From Candidatus Poribacteria bacterium (lineage in GTDB: Bacteria > Poribacteria > WGA-4E > JAJDTR01), in NCBI GenBank assembly GCA_022827055.1, contig JAJDTR010000056.1, positions 1-44,779 of the forward strand: a stretch of DNA of 44,779 nt. Reading direction: 5' to 3'. Of this stretch, positions 1 to 8,618 are shown in pieces. A model generated the notes under the pieces. It saw nothing but the letters and a program-made list of their open reading frames with translations, was not told the origin of the DNA and made no database searches. The translations under genes were made by a program, and so were the position numbers. Within the stretch, counting starts at the first letter, position 1; every line of letters begins with the position of its first letter.

Positions 1-242
1 ATGATGAAAGGGCAAAATCGGTCAATCAATCGGATTCGCGGCAATATCTAGGTGACTTCTGCTCGTTCATGCCGGTATACCCCAAGATCTAGTATGTGAA
101 AATTCGAGATTACACAAGCTCTATTATGCGGATGATAAGTAGGTGTTTTCACTTCGTATTCATGCTTGAAGTCGAGAAACAAAACTTAGATCAATCGGCG
201 TCTGTAATTCTGCCCTAACATCGCGTGTTCCTGAGTTTCCTG
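1..242. other. Left-edge non-coding stretch
   Basis: I see no convincing gene here. A 16-codon frame opens at base 1 but has no ribosome binding site and no recognisable product. It may be the far upstream region of the gene at 346. Confidence 0.4.
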
Positions 243-271
243 TTGACCTGAAAAAAAAATGAAGGTAGAAT
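243..271 (+). promoter_or_regulatory. Sigma-70-type promoter for the glycosidase-like gene
   Basis: A -35 box TTGACC (243-248), a 17-base spacer and a -10 box TAGAAT (266-271) match the housekeeping consensus well. Transcription would start near 278, leaving a leader of about 68 bases before the ATG at 346. Read by eye only. Confidence 0.6.
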
Positions 272-345
272 GCTCAGATACTGCCAATAGATAATTTGTC
301 CAACGTGTTCGCGTCCTAAACGAAACAATTACCGGAGACTAACCC

Positions 346-2319
346 ATGATTAGAAGGCTGCACCCCGATTTTCACATTCCCGACTACGTAACTAACGTCG
401 CTTCGGAGTTTGATGGAGATGAATTTGCCGAGTCGCTGCTCGAAGCGCACATAGATTCGGTCGTCATATTCGCCAAATGTATGTACGGATTGGGGTATTG
501 GAATACGATGGTTGGCAAGCGCCACCCCGGGTTAGGCGAGTCGGATTTCTTCGGCGAAGCCACGGAGGCGTGCCGCCGCCGCGGTATCGAAGTTTTAGCC
601 TATTTCTATCCTCTCATCGAAGCCGCGCTTGACGACGACGACAAATGGCAACAACGAGATCAGGAAGGTGAACCGTGTCGTTTTCAGTGTCCCAATTCGG
701 AGTACACGGAGGCATTTCTACTGCCCCAGATGAAGGAAGTGACGCGAAATTACCCGATTTCGGGCTGGCATGTAGACGGCATCGTCTTGAATTCTGGCGG
801 CTGTTGGTGCGATCTATGCCGTGCGCTCATGAAGGATGAAGGAACGGACGCGAATGCCCCCGACGAGGTTCAGGAATTTTCTCGGCGTACGATTGCCAAA
901 CTCGCCCAACGAATGACCGAAGCGGTTCGCCCGGAACGCGACGGTCTTATCCTCAGCTACAACAATCTTGTAAAGATAGGGTGCTATCCGCAAGTTCAGT
1001 GGTCCGATGTCGTAGATATAGAGGTTTATAACATCCTGCAAGGTTTAAATTTCAACTTCAGTCGCGAGGTACTGTACCACGGGGACATCGGTGCGATGAG
1101 CGCTTCCGTATTTAGTCGGCACATCCGCACAATCGGGCGCGATTTCGCTGTCACGACGTGCTGCAGGTCGCGCGGTGTCGCCGTGTACGGTTCCGTGTCG
1201 ACTGCCGAAGAGCTCCGCTATAGTGCAGGACTGGGATTGGCTCTAGGAGGATACTGCCAATTCATAAATGAGATGCTTCCCGAAGGAAAAATGGAACCCC
1301 CGCTGCTCACCCGCGTAAAGGATGCATACCAGTTCGTCAAAGAACGAGAACGTTGGTGCATCGGAGCAGAACCGGTACGCCATACCGCCGTCATGGGCGC
1401 CACCGAACCGGGCACGGGCGAAGCCGCCTGTGTTCAAGGATCGCTCTCGGGGCTGATGGGCGCAGCACGTCTCATGAAGGCGTCTCATGTACCGTTTGAT
1501 GTCATAGACGAGCATGCGGATCTTTCCCCCTACAGGTTGGTAGTACTTCCCGAAACCGACATAACCGCTCCCGAGGTACTCGCCAAACTGCGCGAATACG
1601 TACAAAACGGCGGCGTTCTGTTTGCAACGGGCGATGCTACACTTGGAGAGGATGGGCAACTGGGATTGTCGGATGTTTTCGGCGTATCATGTCAAGAGGA
1701 AGGTGACGACATCTCGTATTTTCGACTTGAGGAACCCCTTTCTACGAATCTGCTAGACACGATTCGAGTAGTACGCGGCGAATGGTTGCGCGTTGAACCC
1801 GCTGCCGGCGTCGAGCGCTTGGCGGAAATGGTGCGCCCCCGACTCGCGGATGCGGGTTTGAAGATCGGTCATGGAAAACCGCCCGAACGGGCTGATTCGG
1901 GATGGCCCGCACTTGTTCGACATCAATATGGGGATGGATGCACGGTATATTCCCCGGCGCCAATCTTCAAGGACTTTGACGAAGCGCCCGACGAGGAACA
2001 ACGATGCTTCCTAAACAACATCGTTGAATTGGTTGCCCCCAGCGCTGAAAGACAGGTGCTCATTCCTGATTTGCCCCCATCCGCCGAGATTTCATTGATG
2101 ACGTTAGACGGAATGTGGATTCTCCACATCTTGAGAGGCGGAGAGACAGCGCCGCCCGAATTGAGAGATTTGACCGTGACGTTGCGACCCGATTTTCAGC
2201 CAAGCCGCGTCTATCTTGCGCCAGAGCAAGAGTCCGTCCCCTTCCATTTTGAGGATGCAACGTTACAGGTGACGCTGCCCCGCGTCGGAAGTCATACAAT
2301 CTTGGTGTTAGAACCCTGA
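346..2319 (+). CDS. Glycosidase-like protein (TIM barrel plus beta-galactosidase trimerisation-like domain)
   Basis: A 657-residue protein with no signal peptide, so probably cytoplasmic. The N-terminal ~330 residues resemble the hypothetical glycosyl hydrolase (GHL6/alpha-amylase-like) barrels: a strand with DSVVIFAK, an FGEATEACRRRGIEVLAYF segment, and GWHVDGIVLNSGGCWCDLC, which carries an Asp and a CWCDLC cysteine cluster typical of this group. Residues about 350-470 resemble the Rossmann-like beta-galactosidase trimerisation domain, with YRLVVLPETD and YVQNGGVLFATGD. The C-terminal part looks like a beta-sandwich. The ATG is preceded by GGAG (334-337) at 8 bases, and a good promoter lies upstream. 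The substrate cannot be read from sequence; the assignment to a sugar-acting enzyme is by family resemblance recalled from memory. Confidence 0.7.
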   Translation: MIRRLHPDFHIPDYVTNVASEFDGDEFAESLLEAHIDSVVIFAKCMYGLGYWNTMVGKRHPGLGESDFFGEATEACRRRGIEVLAYFYPLIEAALDDDDKWQQRDQEGEPCRFQCPNSEYTEAFLLPQMKEVTRNYPISGWHVDGIVLNSGGCWCDLCRALMKDEGTDANAPDEVQEFSRRTIAKLAQRMTEAVRPERDGLILSYNNLVKIGCYPQVQWSDVVDIEVYNILQGLNFNFSREVLYHGDIGAMSASVFSRHIRTIGRDFAVTTCCRSRGVAVYGSVSTAEELRYSAGLGLALGGYCQFINEMLPEGKMEPPLLTRVKDAYQFVKERERWCIGAEPVRHTAVMGATEPGTGEAACVQGSLSGLMGAARLMKASHVPFDVIDEHADLSPYRLVVLPETDITAPEVLAKLREYVQNGGVLFATGDATLGEDGQLGLSDVFGVSCQEEGDDISYFRLEEPLSTNLLDTIRVVRGEWLRVEPAAGVERLAEMVRPRLADAGLKIGHGKPPERADSGWPALVRHQYGDGCTVYSPAPIFKDFDEAPDEEQRCFLNNIVELVAPSAERQVLIPDLPPSAEISLMTLDGMWILHILRGGETAPPELRDLTVTLRPDFQPSRVYLAPEQESVPFHFEDATLQVTLPRVGSHTILVLEP

Positions 2320-2353
2320 GGTTTTCAGTCATTCAGGGATTGAGTTTGGACTT

Positions 2354-2490
2354 ATACCATTTCGCTTGAATGACAGTGCATATGATTTATTAATCCTATC
2401 ATCCATTTCTCCGTAGGCGGGGCATCTTGCCCCGCCTTGGAACGGCTTGTTTGACACCATTTATGCACAGACAATTTAGAGAAATGGTAT
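2354..2490. repeat. MITE-like element 1 with a nested GC hairpin
   Basis: Imperfect terminal inverted repeats of about 29 bases. The outer ten, ATACCATTTC (2354-2363), are exactly complementary to GAAATGGTAT (2481-2490), and inner parts such as GTGCAT (2376-2381) and ATGCAC (2463-2468) also pair. Inside sits a perfect 9-bp hairpin with arms AGGCGGGGC (2415-2423) and GCCCCGCCT (2429-2437). There is no coding capacity. The arrangement resembles a miniature inverted-repeat element with a GC hairpin inserted in its centre. It fills most of the 2320-2608 spacer. Confidence 0.65.
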
Positions 2491-2608
2491 TACGGGCGTG
2501 AGAACAACCAATTCCGCATTGCCGCGTCAATAGTCTTGAGTCCCTACTGTTCGCTACACGTCTTTGTGGCAGCTTCATCCGCTAATTGTGAGGAGGATTT
2601 CGATTTTT

Positions 2609-3385
2609 ATGGCCGGTGTTGACATAGATCTTGAATTGTATCACCATCAGGGGTTTTTGGCAGGTTTCCGAATCTTCGAAGAGGAGGAATGCGCCCGCTT
2701 ACTGGAGTTGTATTGGCGACTGCGCAAGCTCCTGCCGCCCGGGATGTCGACGCAGGAAATGGACTGGTGGCATGCAACGGATAAGGAATTATGGGAACTC
2801 TGCAATCATCCCACGATATTGGATTATGTTGAAGCTATTCTGGGGCCTGATTTTTACCTGTGGGGCACGCAATTCTTTAGCAAGGAACCTGGCGATGGCA
2901 AAACGACGCCGTGGCACCAAGATGCCTTCTATTGGCCGCTCTCCCCGCACAAAGCGGTCACGGTGTGGTTGGCTTTTGCCGACAGCGATGAAGGAAACGG
3001 GGCGATGATGGTTGTGCCGGGGTCGCATCGTGCCGGTCAATTGAAATATCGTAAGACGGCACGCGACTCCGATGTCCTCGACATGGTGTTAGAACACGGC
3101 GAATTCCGCGAATCCGATGCCGTGCCGCTAATTCTGAAGGCGGGCCAAATCAGCTTGCACGACGACAATATCATTCACGGCTCCGCGCCGAATCACTCCG
3201 ACCGTCTGCGCTGCGGTCTCACCATGCGATATTCTGCCGGTGAGGTGCGTTGCGATCTTTCAGTATGGCCGTTTTTCAAGTCATTTTGGGTTCGGGGCGT
3301 CGATCAATGGGAACACAATCCGGTCGGTGTGCCGCCAATAGGGGAGATGACGCAGTACATTCAGGTTGCCGGATTGTATACGTAA
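2609..3385 (+). CDS. Phytanoyl-CoA dioxygenase (PhyH) family oxygenase
   Basis: Fe(II)/2-oxoglutarate-dependent dioxygenase of 258 residues, a normal family length and probably cytoplasmic. The facial triad is visible as H103-x-D105 in TPWHQDAFYW and H190 in IIHGSAPN; R199 in the HSDRLR segment is the likely 2-oxoglutarate contact. I start at ATG 2609 because AGGAGG (2591-2596) precedes it; an in-frame ATG at 2564 has no such site. The substrate is unknown, since PhyH members hydroxylate many small molecules. The last ~60 codons reappear as a fossil at 4498-4688, showing that this gene was part of a tandem duplication with the propeller gene that follows 90 bases downstream. Confidence 0.87.
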   Translation: MAGVDIDLELYHHQGFLAGFRIFEEEECARLLELYWRLRKLLPPGMSTQEMDWWHATDKELWELCNHPTILDYVEAILGPDFYLWGTQFFSKEPGDGKTTPWHQDAFYWPLSPHKAVTVWLAFADSDEGNGAMMVVPGSHRAGQLKYRKTARDSDVLDMVLEHGEFRESDAVPLILKAGQISLHDDNIIHGSAPNHSDRLRCGLTMRYSAGEVRCDLSVWPFFKSFWVRGVDQWEHNPVGVPPIGEMTQYIQVAGLYT

Positions 3386-3475
3386 GCTTGCGTGACGAGA
3401 AACTACTATTTTCTACATTCGCCCTGCCTTGGGCCAAGAACCTTTCTCATCAATTTCGAGTCAGGAGGGTTAATC

Positions 3476-4480
3476 ATGATAAGACGCTGTTGTGCGAACT
3501 CACCGCCCTATTCTTTAAAAAACCGCATTGTCTTCGTGCTGATTCTGGCGGTGGCATTGATAAACACCCAGGCAAACGCACACGCGCAGATTGCCTTTTC
3601 GTCCGATCGTGGCGGAGATATGAACATCTATGTGATGGATGAGGATGGAAAAAACGTGGTACAACTCACCGATCATCCGCAAGTTGACTCTACTCCGGCT
3701 TGGTCTCCCGACGGAAGGCTAATCGCGTTCAGTTCGTTGCGGGATGAACCGCCCAATACTCATGGCAACTCGGTAATCTATATCATGGACTCAGACGGCG
3801 GCAATCCCACGCGGTTAACTCAGGAACCTAACTCAATTGATACACTGCCCGCCTGGTCACCCTATGGAAATCGGATTGCTTTTGTATCCAACCGGGATGG
3901 AACTGGCGACATATACGTGATGGATGCTGACGGGGGCAACTTAGGGCGACTTACTCATGATGAATGGAATCGATCGCCGTATGATTGGGCGCCGTCATGG
4001 TCACCAAGTGGCCGGTTTATCGCGTTTGAGTCTACGCGAGGTGGTCGCGGGTCTGATATCTGGCTGATGAATTCTGATGGAACCAATCCCGTTCTACTGG
4101 CAAAACCCCCTGCCCATGATACATCCCCCTCGTGGTCACCGGACGGAAAACGCATTGTGTTCGCCTCGCGAGATGGAGAGAACTTCACATGGGAAATCCA
4201 TCGCGTTGACGTAGATGGCGGAGGTATACAGAGTCTGACGAACAATGCAGCAAACGATAGACAACCTGCGTGGTCACCGAGTGGAGAGCAGATTGCTTTT
4301 AGCTCCGATCGGGACGGAGATTATGACATCTACGTGATGAACCCTGATGGAGAGAACGTGCTTAGGCTTACGAACCACGCGGCAGGCGACTATGCCCCTT
4401 CCTGGTTTCCCAACACGTTAGCGGTTTCGTCGCAAGGAAAGTTACCAACTCAATGGTCGGCTATCAAGAGCAACCAGTAG
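3476..4480 (+). CDS. Secreted TolB-like PD40 beta-propeller protein, copy 1
   Basis: A 334-residue protein. Residues 1-37 form a signal peptide (basic start, hydrophobic stretch about 18-30, likely cleavage after NAHA), so it should reach the periplasm or outside. The rest is six PD40/WD40-like repeats of about 45-50 residues with the recurring SxxRGGD.DIYVMD.DG, RLT and WSPDG signatures of the TolB propeller fold. The ATG at 3476 follows AGGAGG (3463-3468). There is no catalytic motif, so a binding or scaffold role is most likely. It is a close paralogue of the gene at 5151-6152, including the end (KLPTQW.AIKSN) and the bases just past the stop. Confidence 0.85.
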   Translation: MIRRCCANSPPYSLKNRIVFVLILAVALINTQANAHAQIAFSSDRGGDMNIYVMDEDGKNVVQLTDHPQVDSTPAWSPDGRLIAFSSLRDEPPNTHGNSVIYIMDSDGGNPTRLTQEPNSIDTLPAWSPYGNRIAFVSNRDGTGDIYVMDADGGNLGRLTHDEWNRSPYDWAPSWSPSGRFIAFESTRGGRGSDIWLMNSDGTNPVLLAKPPAHDTSPSWSPDGKRIVFASRDGENFTWEIHRVDVDGGGIQSLTNNAANDRQPAWSPSGEQIAFSSDRDGDYDIYVMNPDGENVLRLTNHAAGDYAPSWFPNTLAVSSQGKLPTQWSAIKSNQ

Positions 4481-4497
4481 GAATACATCGCTTCGCA

Positions 4498-4688
4498 TTC
4501 CTCTCACCGTCGTCGAATACACGATCGGCAATCAGTTTCCTGGCGAGGTGTGTGGCGACCTGTCGGTATGGCCGTTTTTCAAGTCATTTTGGGGGCATGG
4601 CGTCGATCAATGGGAACATAATCCGGTCGGTGTGCTGCCGAAGAAGGAGATGACTCAGTACATTCATGTTGCTGGTGTGAACACGTAG
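4498..4688 (+). pseudogene. Fossil 3' end of a PhyH gene
   Basis: Translating from about 4503 to the TAG at 4686-4688 gives a run closely matching the C-terminus of the PhyH protein at 2609-3385: the shared segments DLSVWPFFKSFW, GVDQWEHNPVGV and EMTQYI appear in the same order, ending at an equivalent stop. The other three quarters of the gene, including all catalytic residues, are absent, and there is no start or ribosome binding site. It sits directly after propeller copy 1 and before propeller copy 2, as expected for a duplicated PhyH-propeller unit whose second PhyH was deleted. Confidence 0.85.
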
Positions 4689-4691
4689 GCT

Positions 4692-4833
4692 TTATAGTAA
4701 AACAAATAATCATTTATACACTGCGGTAGGTTCGGTTTCCTAACCGAACCGGTATTTATCCGGTCTCGTAGGTGCGGTTGGAAACCGCACCTACCGAAAT
4801 ATGTGTAAATATGAATGTAAATGATTATACCAG
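4692..4833. repeat. MITE-like element 2 carrying two hairpins
   Basis: Bounded by imperfect inverted repeats (TAATCATTTA at 4707-4716 against TAAATGATTA at 4818-4827). It holds two perfect hairpins: GGTTCGGTT (4729-4737) with AACCGAACC (4742-4750), and GTAGGTGCGGTT (4768-4779) with AACCGCACCTAC (4783-4794, 3-base loop). The equivalent spacer before propeller copy 1 (3386-3420) lacks this block entirely, so it is an insertion made after the duplication, or lost from copy 1. The exact ends are uncertain by several bases. Confidence 0.7.
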
Positions 4834-4874
4834 CGGGAAACTACCATTGTCTACATTCGTCCTGTCTTGGGCCA

Positions 4875-5097
4875 GGGGAAACGCATCTAAATTTTCTGTA
4901 TCATAAGAAAGAAAATCAGGCTACGTTTGTGACACTATTTTGGGATTCGTAGATTGGGTTGAACGGAAATTCGCTAGTAATCGCTAATCTTGTAACAGTT
5001 TTCGAGTGCCTATTTCGCTTGAACGCGCCAAAATTTGAGTGAAACCCAACACGGTCTACCACCATGAGACCTCCTTTGCAATTAGATGCGTTCCCCC
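4875..5097. repeat. MITE-like element 3 with direct repeats at its flanks
   Basis: Inverted ends: GGGGAAACGCATCTAAATT (4875-4893) against a near-complement (5080-5097, reading AATTAGATGCG then TTCCCC). It is flanked by a 9-of-10 direct repeat, TCTTGGGCCA (4865-4874) and TCTTGGGCTA (5102-5111), present only once in the matching spacer of propeller copy 1 (about 3429-3437). This is what a target-site duplication looks like. Inside are the two arms of a further hairpin (TTGGGTT near 4955, AACCCAA near 5043), themselves separated by about 80 bases. Confidence 0.7.
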
Positions 5098-5150
5098 TGT
5101 GTCTTGGGCTACGAACTTTTCTCATCAATTTCAAGTCAGGAGGGTTAAAC

Positions 5151-6152
5151 ATGGTAAGACGCTTTTGTGCGAACTCACAACCGCATACTGTAGAAATCCG
5201 CATAGTCTTGATGCTGATTCTGGCTGTGGCATTGATAAACATGCAGCCAAGCGCACACGCGCAGATTGCCTTTTCGTCCGATCGCGGCGGAGATGTCGAC
5301 ATCTATGTGATGGATGAAGACGGAAGCAATGTAATTCAGCTAACGAATCACCCGAGTTCGGACGTCAATCCTGATTGGTCACCCGACGGCACACAAATCG
5401 CGTTTGAGACGTTGCGGCATGAACGAATGAAGATTGATCGAAACTTTGAAATCTATGTCATGGACGCGGATGGAGGTAACCCCGCGCGACTGACGGATGA
5501 CCCCCTCGTCGATGCGTCCCCCACTTGGTCTCCATATGGAAATCGGATTGCTTTCGCATCCAACCGGCATGGACTTGGCGACATATACGTGATGAACACC
5601 GATGGCGGGAATATCACGCGCCTTACTGTTGATGATACGAATGGTGCTTCATTCGATTGGGCGCCTGCATGGTCGCCAAACGGACGGTTCATTGCCTTTG
5701 AATCCACGCGCGGTGGTGGTGGATCCGACATCTGGCTGATGAATCCCGATGGAACCAACCCCATTCCACTTGCGAAACTCCCCGCTCATGATACATCGCC
5801 CTCGTGGTCACCAGACGGAAAACAGATTGTGTTCGCATCGCGAGGTGGAAAAAACTTCACGTGGGAGATACATCGAATAGATGTAGATGGTGGCGGCATT
5901 AAGAGCCTGACCGACAACCTTGCAAATGACAGATATCCCGCCTGGTCGCCGAATGGAAAACAGATTGCGTTTTCCTCAGATCGGGACGGAAATTATGACA
6001 TTTACGCGATGAACCCCGACGGTGAGGACGTACAAAACCTTACGGACCATCCGGCGGGCGACTATACTCCCGCTTGGTTCCCCAGTGCGTTAGCGGTTTC
6101 GGAGCGAGAAAAGCTGCCAACCCAATGGGCGATCATCAAGAGCAACCGGTAG
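5151..6152 (+). CDS. Secreted TolB-like PD40 beta-propeller protein, copy 2
   Basis: A 333-residue paralogue of the gene at 3476-4480 with the same plan: a signal peptide (cleavage probably after SAHA, near residue 37), then six PD40 repeats with DIYVMD.DG, RLT and WSPNG signatures. The start ATG 5151 is set by AGGAGG (5138-5143) and by alignment to copy 1; the 29 codons upstream in the same frame are duplicated leader sequence, not protein. Divergence is spread along the gene and the frame is intact, so both copies are probably under selection. Probably periplasmic or surface-bound; ligand unknown. Confidence 0.85.
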   Translation: MVRRFCANSQPHTVEIRIVLMLILAVALINMQPSAHAQIAFSSDRGGDVDIYVMDEDGSNVIQLTNHPSSDVNPDWSPDGTQIAFETLRHERMKIDRNFEIYVMDADGGNPARLTDDPLVDASPTWSPYGNRIAFASNRHGLGDIYVMNTDGGNITRLTVDDTNGASFDWAPAWSPNGRFIAFESTRGGGGSDIWLMNPDGTNPIPLAKLPAHDTSPSWSPDGKQIVFASRGGKNFTWEIHRIDVDGGGIKSLTDNLANDRYPAWSPNGKQIAFSSDRDGNYDIYAMNPDGEDVQNLTDHPAGDYTPAWFPSALAVSEREKLPTQWAIIKSNR

Positions 6153-6371
6153 GAATACATCGCCTGTCATGCCACTTACTGTCCACCACTCGCTCGGTGG
6201 GCAGTGAAAGATGGCTGTTAAGAAGGACCATGCAAAGCACTCTTGACCAAAAATCGCCGACAAGCAGACGCCGCATTCCACAATACCTCGAACTGCGAGT
6301 CAGGGCGCGAGCCTTCGCTTGCCTTGCAAAGGGATCTGTCAAGTGCATCCAGTTCAAGGGTTTCCGCGCAT

Positions 6372-8309
6372 ATGCCCGATAACAAACACGGCAGAGAAGC
6401 AGGCGTCACTGCAAGAGCTGTCTGTATTGCCCTAGTCCTGATTCCACTGAACTGTTATTGGTGTATTCGGCAGGGCGAGATTTCGAGCAACACCCCTACG
6501 ACTCTCTCCCTCATCTTTACCGCCGTATTTTCGCTTTTCTTCTTGACGCTGTTCAACACGTTCGTTCTCCGGCGATTCTTTGCTCGATTCGCTTTGTCGC
6601 AGGCTGAGTTTTTGACAATCTACATCATGATATGCTTGGCTTCAATCATGAGTGGATTTGATACAACTCAAGTTTTTTCCGCTGTCATCGGTCATGCGTT
6701 TTGGTTCTCTACGCCGGAGAACGAGTGGAAGCAGCTATTGGGCCCCTACCTTCCGAGTTGGCTCGCCGTGTCCGACATGAAGGCGCTTGAGGGATATTAC
6801 GTAGGGGGCTCAAGCTTTTATCAATCCTCATTTATCAGCGTATGGCTCAAACCCGTACTGTTTTGGTCGGCATTTTTGGTCGTCATTGCGTGGGTGGCGT
6901 TATGTTTTAACACCCTTTTGCGGAAACAATGGGTAGAGCGGGAAAAACTTGCCTATCCCATCATTCAAATCCCGCTTGCGGTAACCTCCAGCGGCGGTTT
7001 ACTCGCGTTATTCAGAAGCAAGCTCTTTTGGATTGCCTTCATAGCCGCAGGATGCCTTGACACCCTGAATTCATTGCATGCGCTATTCCCCAGTATCCCC
7101 GGCATCCCCAACCGCGGTTTAACAATCCACCAATTCTTCACCGAAAAACCTTGGAGCGCCGTAGGCATTCTCAGGGTCGAACTGATGCCATTCAGCATCG
7201 GGATGGCTTTCTTTTTGCCTCTGGATCTCTCCTTCTCCGTGTGGTTTCTGTTTCTGTTTCAAAAGGTGTTGAAGGTAACATTCAGCGTACTTGGAATCAG
7301 ACCAAGCCAATTTTATATCGGGTTTTATGAAGAACTATTACCCTATCACAGCCAGCAAACATCGGGCGGATATTTTGCGCTCGGGGTCTTGGCGATACTG
7401 AAGAGCAGGCGGTATCTATTGCGGGCGGGCAGGAAAATTCTCGGAGCGAAGGGCGGCGAGGACGATGCGTCAGAGCCGATGGGTTATAGAACGGCATTCG
7501 TGGGAATGCTTCTTGGATTCGCTTTCTTGGCTGTTTTCTGTCTCAAAGCCGGCATTACTTTATGGGTCGTCGCCCTATTTTTTCTCTTCTTTTTCGTGAT
7601 GGCAATCGGGATTGCGAGAATGCGGGCAGAATTGGGTCCCCCTTCGCATGACGTGTGGTCGGCGTCCGCCGACCAGATGGTCATGTCCGCCTTTGGATCA
7701 CGTCGTGTCGGTTCACCCAACATCGCGATGTTCACGTTGTTCTACGGCATTACGCGCTCCCAAAGAAATGAACCCATGCCCCATCAGTTGGAAGGGTTCA
7801 AGATGGCGGAGAGGACGGGAGTAAGCGGCAAGCGGTTGGTATATGTGATGATGCTTTCCAGTGTACTCGGAGCACTATTGGGGTTCTGGATTATACTGGA
7901 TAGGTCGTACAAACACGGCAACGATTTTTGGTTTGCCGGCGAGATATTCGCCAAGACGCAGCGCTGGCTGCACCATCCGACGGACACCAAGATTGACGAA
8001 ACGGTCGCGATGGTATTCGGTTTTGCCTTTACCATGTTTCTAGCCGTCATGCGTCGATTTCTATGGTGGCCCATTCATCCGATTTCCTATCCCCTGATCT
8101 TGCTCGACTATACCGTGCGCATGATGTGGATTAATTTTATCATCGCTTGGTTCGTTAAGTGGATAGCGCTAAAATATGGCGGGCTTAAAGTTTATCGAAA
8201 CCTGATACCTTTCTTTTCAGGTTTACTACTAGGGGAATTCATCATAGGAGGTGGATGGAGCTTGGTGGGCATGCTTTTCAACGTACCCGTGTACGCTTTT
8301 TGGCATTGA
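6372..8309 (+). CDS. DUF6785/DUF6784-type polytopic membrane protein, copy 1
   Basis: A 645-residue integral membrane protein with about a dozen hydrophobic segments. It matches a family of unknown function that I recall as DUF6785 with a C-terminal DUF6784. Signatures shared with the second copy at 10422: FSTPENEW (from residue 112), REKLAYPIIQIP (190-201), a charged RMRAELGPPSHD loop (from 417), the RNEPMPHQLEGF loop and FLWWPIHPISYPL near the C-terminus. I chose ATG 6372 because the family N-terminus (basic residues, then ALVLIPLNCYW) begins just after it; a TTG at 6243 would add 43 low-complexity residues. No strong ribosome binding site is visible for either. Function unknown; a transporter or envelope-assembly role is a guess from topology and the neighbouring glycosyltransferase. 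Confidence 0.75.
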   Translation: MPDNKHGREAGVTARAVCIALVLIPLNCYWCIRQGEISSNTPTTLSLIFTAVFSLFFLTLFNTFVLRRFFARFALSQAEFLTIYIMICLASIMSGFDTTQVFSAVIGHAFWFSTPENEWKQLLGPYLPSWLAVSDMKALEGYYVGGSSFYQSSFISVWLKPVLFWSAFLVVIAWVALCFNTLLRKQWVEREKLAYPIIQIPLAVTSSGGLLALFRSKLFWIAFIAAGCLDTLNSLHALFPSIPGIPNRGLTIHQFFTEKPWSAVGILRVELMPFSIGMAFFLPLDLSFSVWFLFLFQKVLKVTFSVLGIRPSQFYIGFYEELLPYHSQQTSGGYFALGVLAILKSRRYLLRAGRKILGAKGGEDDASEPMGYRTAFVGMLLGFAFLAVFCLKAGITLWVVALFFLFFFVMAIGIARMRAELGPPSHDVWSASADQMVMSAFGSRRVGSPNIAMFTLFYGITRSQRNEPMPHQLEGFKMAERTGVSGKRLVYVMMLSSVLGALLGFWIILDRSYKHGNDFWFAGEIFAKTQRWLHHPTDTKIDETVAMVFGFAFTMFLAVMRRFLWWPIHPISYPLILLDYTVRMMWINFIIAWFVKWIALKYGGLKVYRNLIPFFSGLLLGEFIIGGGWSLVGMLFNVPVYAFWH

Positions 8310-8618
8310 CGGATGATCAATTACTACTCGCGCATTTCAATAATTGTGTAGGGTGGGCACTGCCCACCATTCCTTGTAGGGCGGGGGCCGCGATTGAGCG
8401 CGCAAACAGGATCAAAAGACAGGACAACGAGTGCGAGAGAAACCCCTTATCCCTATCCTTACTAATGGCACCACGTAGCCAAACCGAATCGGTGAAATCC
8501 TTTAATCTGTTCAATTGGGAACAAGCCAGCGGCTAATGTGCGCGATGAAGCCCCAATCGGACAACTGCCAAAAAACACTTACCTTTTAGCTGATAGATCG
8601 CTTTAGCGGAGAATCCAA
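8310..8618. other. Spacer with one GC hairpin
   Basis: A 309-base gap with no gene that I can support. It holds the perfect 8-bp hairpin GGTGGGCA (8352-8359) / TGCCCACC (8361-8368), related in style to the other spacer hairpins. There is no T-run, so it is not an obvious terminator. Confidence 0.5.

Noticed and set aside
1..51. A 16-codon frame at the window edge
   Set aside because: Too short, no start signals, no family resemblance.
6243..6371. Upstream TTG start for the first DUF6785 protein
   Set aside because: Adds 43 serine-rich residues not matched in the paralogue; ATG 6372 fits the family N-terminus better.
8352..8368. Terminator after the first DUF6785 gene
   Set aside because: A good stem but no T-run on either strand; classed as a spacer hairpin.
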